A DNA stretch of 9,875 bases. Origin: Mycoplasmataceae bacterium. Its GTDB lineage: Bacteria; Bacillota_I; Bacilli_A; Mycoplasmatales; Metamycoplasmataceae. Location: positions 1 through 9,875 of the forward strand of contig JAFWJI010000027.1 of NCBI GenBank assembly GCA_017511585.1, in the 5' to 3' direction. The notes below the pieces were generated by a model. That model searched no databases and was not told the DNA's origin. It saw only the letters and a list, made by a program, of their open reading frames with translations. Below, piece by piece: positions 7,380-9,875 of this stretch (the first letter of the stretch is position 1; each line of letters opens with the position of its first letter). The translations under genes and the position numbers were made by a program.

Positions 7380-8243
7380 ATGTTAAAAGATCAAAACAAA
7401 AAAAATGTTTTGTTTTATTCCTTAGGAATATTTGTAATAATTAATACTTTGGTTTGAACGATATTAAGTGGTGGAAGATGATTTGAAATGATTCCTCCTG
7501 GTGAAAATCAGCTTCCAGAATTTAATGGTGATCCAAATCAAGTTTTTGGTCCATTTTACATGTTAGCTTTTTTTACAATCCAGACGAATTTTTTCACAGG
7601 AATAACTATAACTATAATTGGATTTAAGAATAATTCTAATAAAGCTAAAAATTGATTTTTTGGTAGTATCGTATTAATAACAATTACTTTTTTGGTTTAT
7701 TGAGCAATTTTATCTTGATCAACAGATGAGTACAAATGATCAGATCCTTATTTTGTAATTAGTACATTATTTACACATGGAGTTAATCCAATAATTGGAT
7801 TTGTTATTTTATTCATGATTAAAAATGAATTTGTTTTGGATAAAAAAATAATTGGTTGAATTTGTTTATTTATGTCAATTTATATTGTTTTCCATTCATT
7901 TTTTTATTCTGCAGGAGCATATTCAAAAGAAGTTTTAGATGATAACGGCAATCCTACTGGTAAATATACTATTTATTTCCCTCATGTATATGGATTTTTA
8001 GATGTTAGAAAAATTTTTTTCATGAATGGAATAGAAAAATATCCTTGATTAGTTATTATTATTAATATGATTCTCTTTTTAATAGCACCACTTTTTGCAG
8101 TTGGATTATCATGAATTTGAGCAAAATCTTTAAGATTAAAATCAACAAATAATTCATACTATAAATGAATGGATAGAATTAAAGAAAAAATTAATAACAA
8201 AAAAGAAGTTAGTAAAAATATAGATATTGTTAATGAAAATTAA
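7380..8243 (+). CDS. Six-helix integral membrane protein, DUF1600-like, 287 aa
   Basis: This frame contains eleven TGA codons, all sensible as Trp, so a standard-code scan would miss the gene completely. Six hydrophobic segments can be drawn at about residues 10-30, 59-82, 92-113, 124-147, 157-176 and 222-248, with a hydrophilic loop at 177-221 and a Lys/Asn-rich tail from 249. Conserved-looking motifs are FFTIQTN (64-70) at the second helix, THGVNP (132-137) in the fourth, and a His in FHSFFYS (171-177). These recall the mycoplasma DUF1600 group of multi-helix proteins and the related Pr6Pr-type membrane proteins, whose function is unknown. That assignment is from memory of the motifs and unverified. 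truB starts 2 bases after its stop, so the two are co-translated. Confidence 0.85.
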
Positions 8244-8245
8244 AA

Positions 8246-9076
8246 ATGTTTAAGTTAATATATAAAGATTTAGGTATAAGTTCAAATAAAGCAATTAATA
8301 TTTTTAAAAAGCAAAACAATATTAATAAAATAGGCCATACTGGAACATTAGATGTTTTGGCTCAAGGTCTTCTTTTATTAGCAACAGATGATGATACAAA
8401 ATTAATACCATATATTAGTAATAAAGAAAAAGAATACAAAGTAATTGCTAAATTAGGATTTATATCTAAAACTTATGATAGTGAAGGTCCTATTAGTTTT
8501 TGTTCAAAAAAAATACCTAGTGAAAAAGAAGTTTTTCAAGTAGTTAATAGTTTTATTGGAAAAATTAAACAAAAACCACCAATTTATAGTTCTAAAAAAA
8601 TAAATGGAAAAAAAGCATATGAATTAGCTAGAAAAAATGAAGAAGTAAAATTAAAAGAAATATCAATAGAAATTTTTGATATTTTTGATATTAAATATAA
8701 ATATCCTTTTATAGAATTTAAAACTCATGTTTCAAACGGAACATATATTAGAACTTTAGTTGATGATATAGGTCAAAAATTAACAACTGGAGCTTATGTT
8801 AGTTTTTTAGAAAGAACAATGATAAGTGGTTTACGTTTAAATGATCAAATTAATATTGATAATTTGATAAAATTAAAAAAAATTTTTATTAATGATAAAA
8901 AAGAATTAATTGATTTTTTTAATGGAAAAATAAAAAAGTTAAATAAAGAAGATGATACTTATTTGTTAGAATTTAATGGTGATTGTATTGGCGTAATCGA
9001 GATTAACAAGGGAATTATTATTAAAAATAATTTATTTGGAAATAAAATTAAAAAAATATTAGAAAGAATTTTTTAA
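8246..9076 (+). CDS. truB: tRNA pseudouridine-55 synthase TruB
   Basis: TruB converts uridine 55 in the T-loop of almost all elongator tRNAs to pseudouridine and also helps tRNA folding. The 276-residue product has the family motifs in order: the start KLIYKDLGISSNKAI, the catalytic GHTGTLD with Asp36, the KEYKV segment with Tyr64, the QKPPIYSSKKINGKKAYELAR block, and SNGTYIRTLVDDIG near residues 168-181. The block after Asp36 reads VLAQG rather than the usual PLATG. The C-terminal extension is short and Lys-rich. It starts 2 bases after the membrane protein stop (TAA AA ATG) with no Shine-Dalgarno, implying translational coupling. There is no Trp at all. The neighbours are not the rbfA or ribF genes often found beside truB. 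Confidence 0.95.
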   Translation: MFKLIYKDLGISSNKAINIFKKQNNINKIGHTGTLDVLAQGLLLLATDDDTKLIPYISNKEKEYKVIAKLGFISKTYDSEGPISFCSKKIPSEKEVFQVVNSFIGKIKQKPPIYSSKKINGKKAYELARKNEEVKLKEISIEIFDIFDIKYKYPFIEFKTHVSNGTYIRTLVDDIGQKLTTGAYVSFLERTMISGLRLNDQINIDNLIKLKKIFINDKKELIDFFNGKIKKLNKEDDTYLLEFNGDCIGVIEINKGIIIKNNLFGNKIKKILERIF

Positions 9077-9091
9077 TTTTGTTAATTAAAT

Positions 9092-9098
9092 AAAGGAG
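9092..9098 (+). promoter_or_regulatory. Ribosome binding site of the HAD hydrolase gene
   Basis: AAAGGAG lies 6 bases before ATG 9105. The gap from the truB stop is only 28 bases, with no terminator, so co-transcription is likely. Confidence 0.7.
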
Positions 9099-9104
9099 CA
9101 TAAA

Positions 9105-9875
9105 ATGTATAAAATGATTGTTTTTGATATCGATGGAACTCTTATTCCTTATTTAAAAAATAAGTTTTCCAAAGAGATAGAACAAATGCTTTTTAATTTA
9201 AAAAAAAATGGATATATTGTTTGTCTTGCAACAGGAAGAGATTTTATTTCAATAGCCGATATTCATAAAAATGAAAATATTGATTATTTTATTGGTGCTA
9301 ATGGTTCTTTTATTTATGATTTGAAAAAAGATAAATATCTTTTTAATTCTTCTATTGAATTTGAAGAATTTGAAAACTATAAAAATGAAGTTTTATTAAA
9401 TAATTTAGATGGTGTTAAAAATGTTATTTTATCTGATCAAAATAATGTTTTTGTTTGAGAATTAACAGAGATAAAAGGACCATGATTTTGACAACCATTT
9501 AAACAAAAATTTAAAAATATTGAATTAGCTAAAGATCAAATTGAAAAAGATAAGTTTCATTTAATAACTATTACACATGATAATTCACAATTATTAGATT
9601 TATCAAGAGAATATTTTAAAAACATGAATTCTTCTTTAGATATTCAATCATGATGATCAAATGGATTTTTTATAGCAAATAAAAAAATAACTAAAATGCA
9701 TTCTATTAATTATTTATGTAATCATTTAAAAATCAACACAAATCAAGTAATTGCTTTTGGTGATGGTGAAAATGATATTGAAATGATTAGAGAAGTTGGC
9801 TTAGGTGTTGCTATGGGAAATGCAATTGAAGAATTGAAAAAAATTGCAAATGAAATAACAATCGATGTTGAAGAA
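9105..9875 (+). CDS. Cof-type HAD-IIB phosphatase, C-terminus cut off by the window end
   Basis: The product is a cytoplasmic haloacid-dehalogenase-type phosphatase of the Cof/YidA kind, which usually removes phosphate from sugar phosphates or similar small molecules; the substrate cannot be told. The 257 residues visible include motif I DIDGTL with Asp8 (nucleophile) and Asp10 (acid/base), motif II ATGR with Thr43, a motif III lysine at about 197, and motif IV GDGENDIEM with Asp220 and Asp224. The stretch between motifs II and III, roughly residues 80-190, is the expected position of the C2 cap domain. The usual closing motif GVAMGNA is at 234-240, so probably only 10-25 residues are missing. 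Trp codons at 9456, 9483, 9489 and later are TGA. It follows truB in the same likely operon. Confidence 0.93.

Noticed and set aside
1..9875. CRISPR array, tRNA genes, insertion sequences or a replication origin
   Set aside because: No regularly spaced repeats, cloverleaf-like sequences, transposase motifs or DnaA-box clusters were seen on either strand.

Overview
The window comes from a mollicute, most likely a Mycoplasma in the broad sense. It is extremely A+T-rich, roughly a quarter G+C by eye (not computed). Most genes read through in-frame TGA codons where a tryptophan is expected, so UGA encodes Trp (translation table 4). Ribosome binding sites are AGGAGG-like and -10 boxes are TATAAT-like. 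The species cannot be named from the sequence alone. All genes lie on the + strand. No tRNA, rRNA, CRISPR array or insertion sequence is visible, and no gap without a gene exceeds about 130 bases.

Layout. (1) Positions 1-786 hold the 3' part of a surface-lipoprotein-like gene that is broken by a stop at 471 and a frame change just after it, and is followed by a strong terminator. (2) Positions 904-3192 hold an intact 762-residue paralogue with a lipoprotein signal peptide and six degenerate repeats. (3) Positions 3317-6342 are a compact 'str' operon: rpsL (S12), rpsG (S7) and fusA (EF-G), with no tuf. It has its own promoter, a leader that can be drawn as an H-type pseudoknot, and a clear terminator. 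(4) Positions 6472-7278 encode a complete Xer-family tyrosine recombinase, preceded by a perfect 9-bp inverted repeat and followed by a perfect 17-bp terminator stem. (5) Positions 7380-9875 are a probable operon: a six-helix membrane protein (DUF1600-like), truB (tRNA pseudouridine-55 synthase) starting 2 bases after it, and a Cof-type HAD hydrolase cut off by the window end.

Functionally, the middle of the window is translation machinery (S12, S7, EF-G, and a tRNA modifier further on), flanked by a duplicating and decaying lipoprotein family and a stand-alone site-specific recombinase. No new defence or mobile system is evident. The signals most worth following are the decay pattern and G7 tract in the upstream lipoprotein copy, the possible pseudoknot ahead of rpsL, and the inverted repeat ahead of the recombinase gene.
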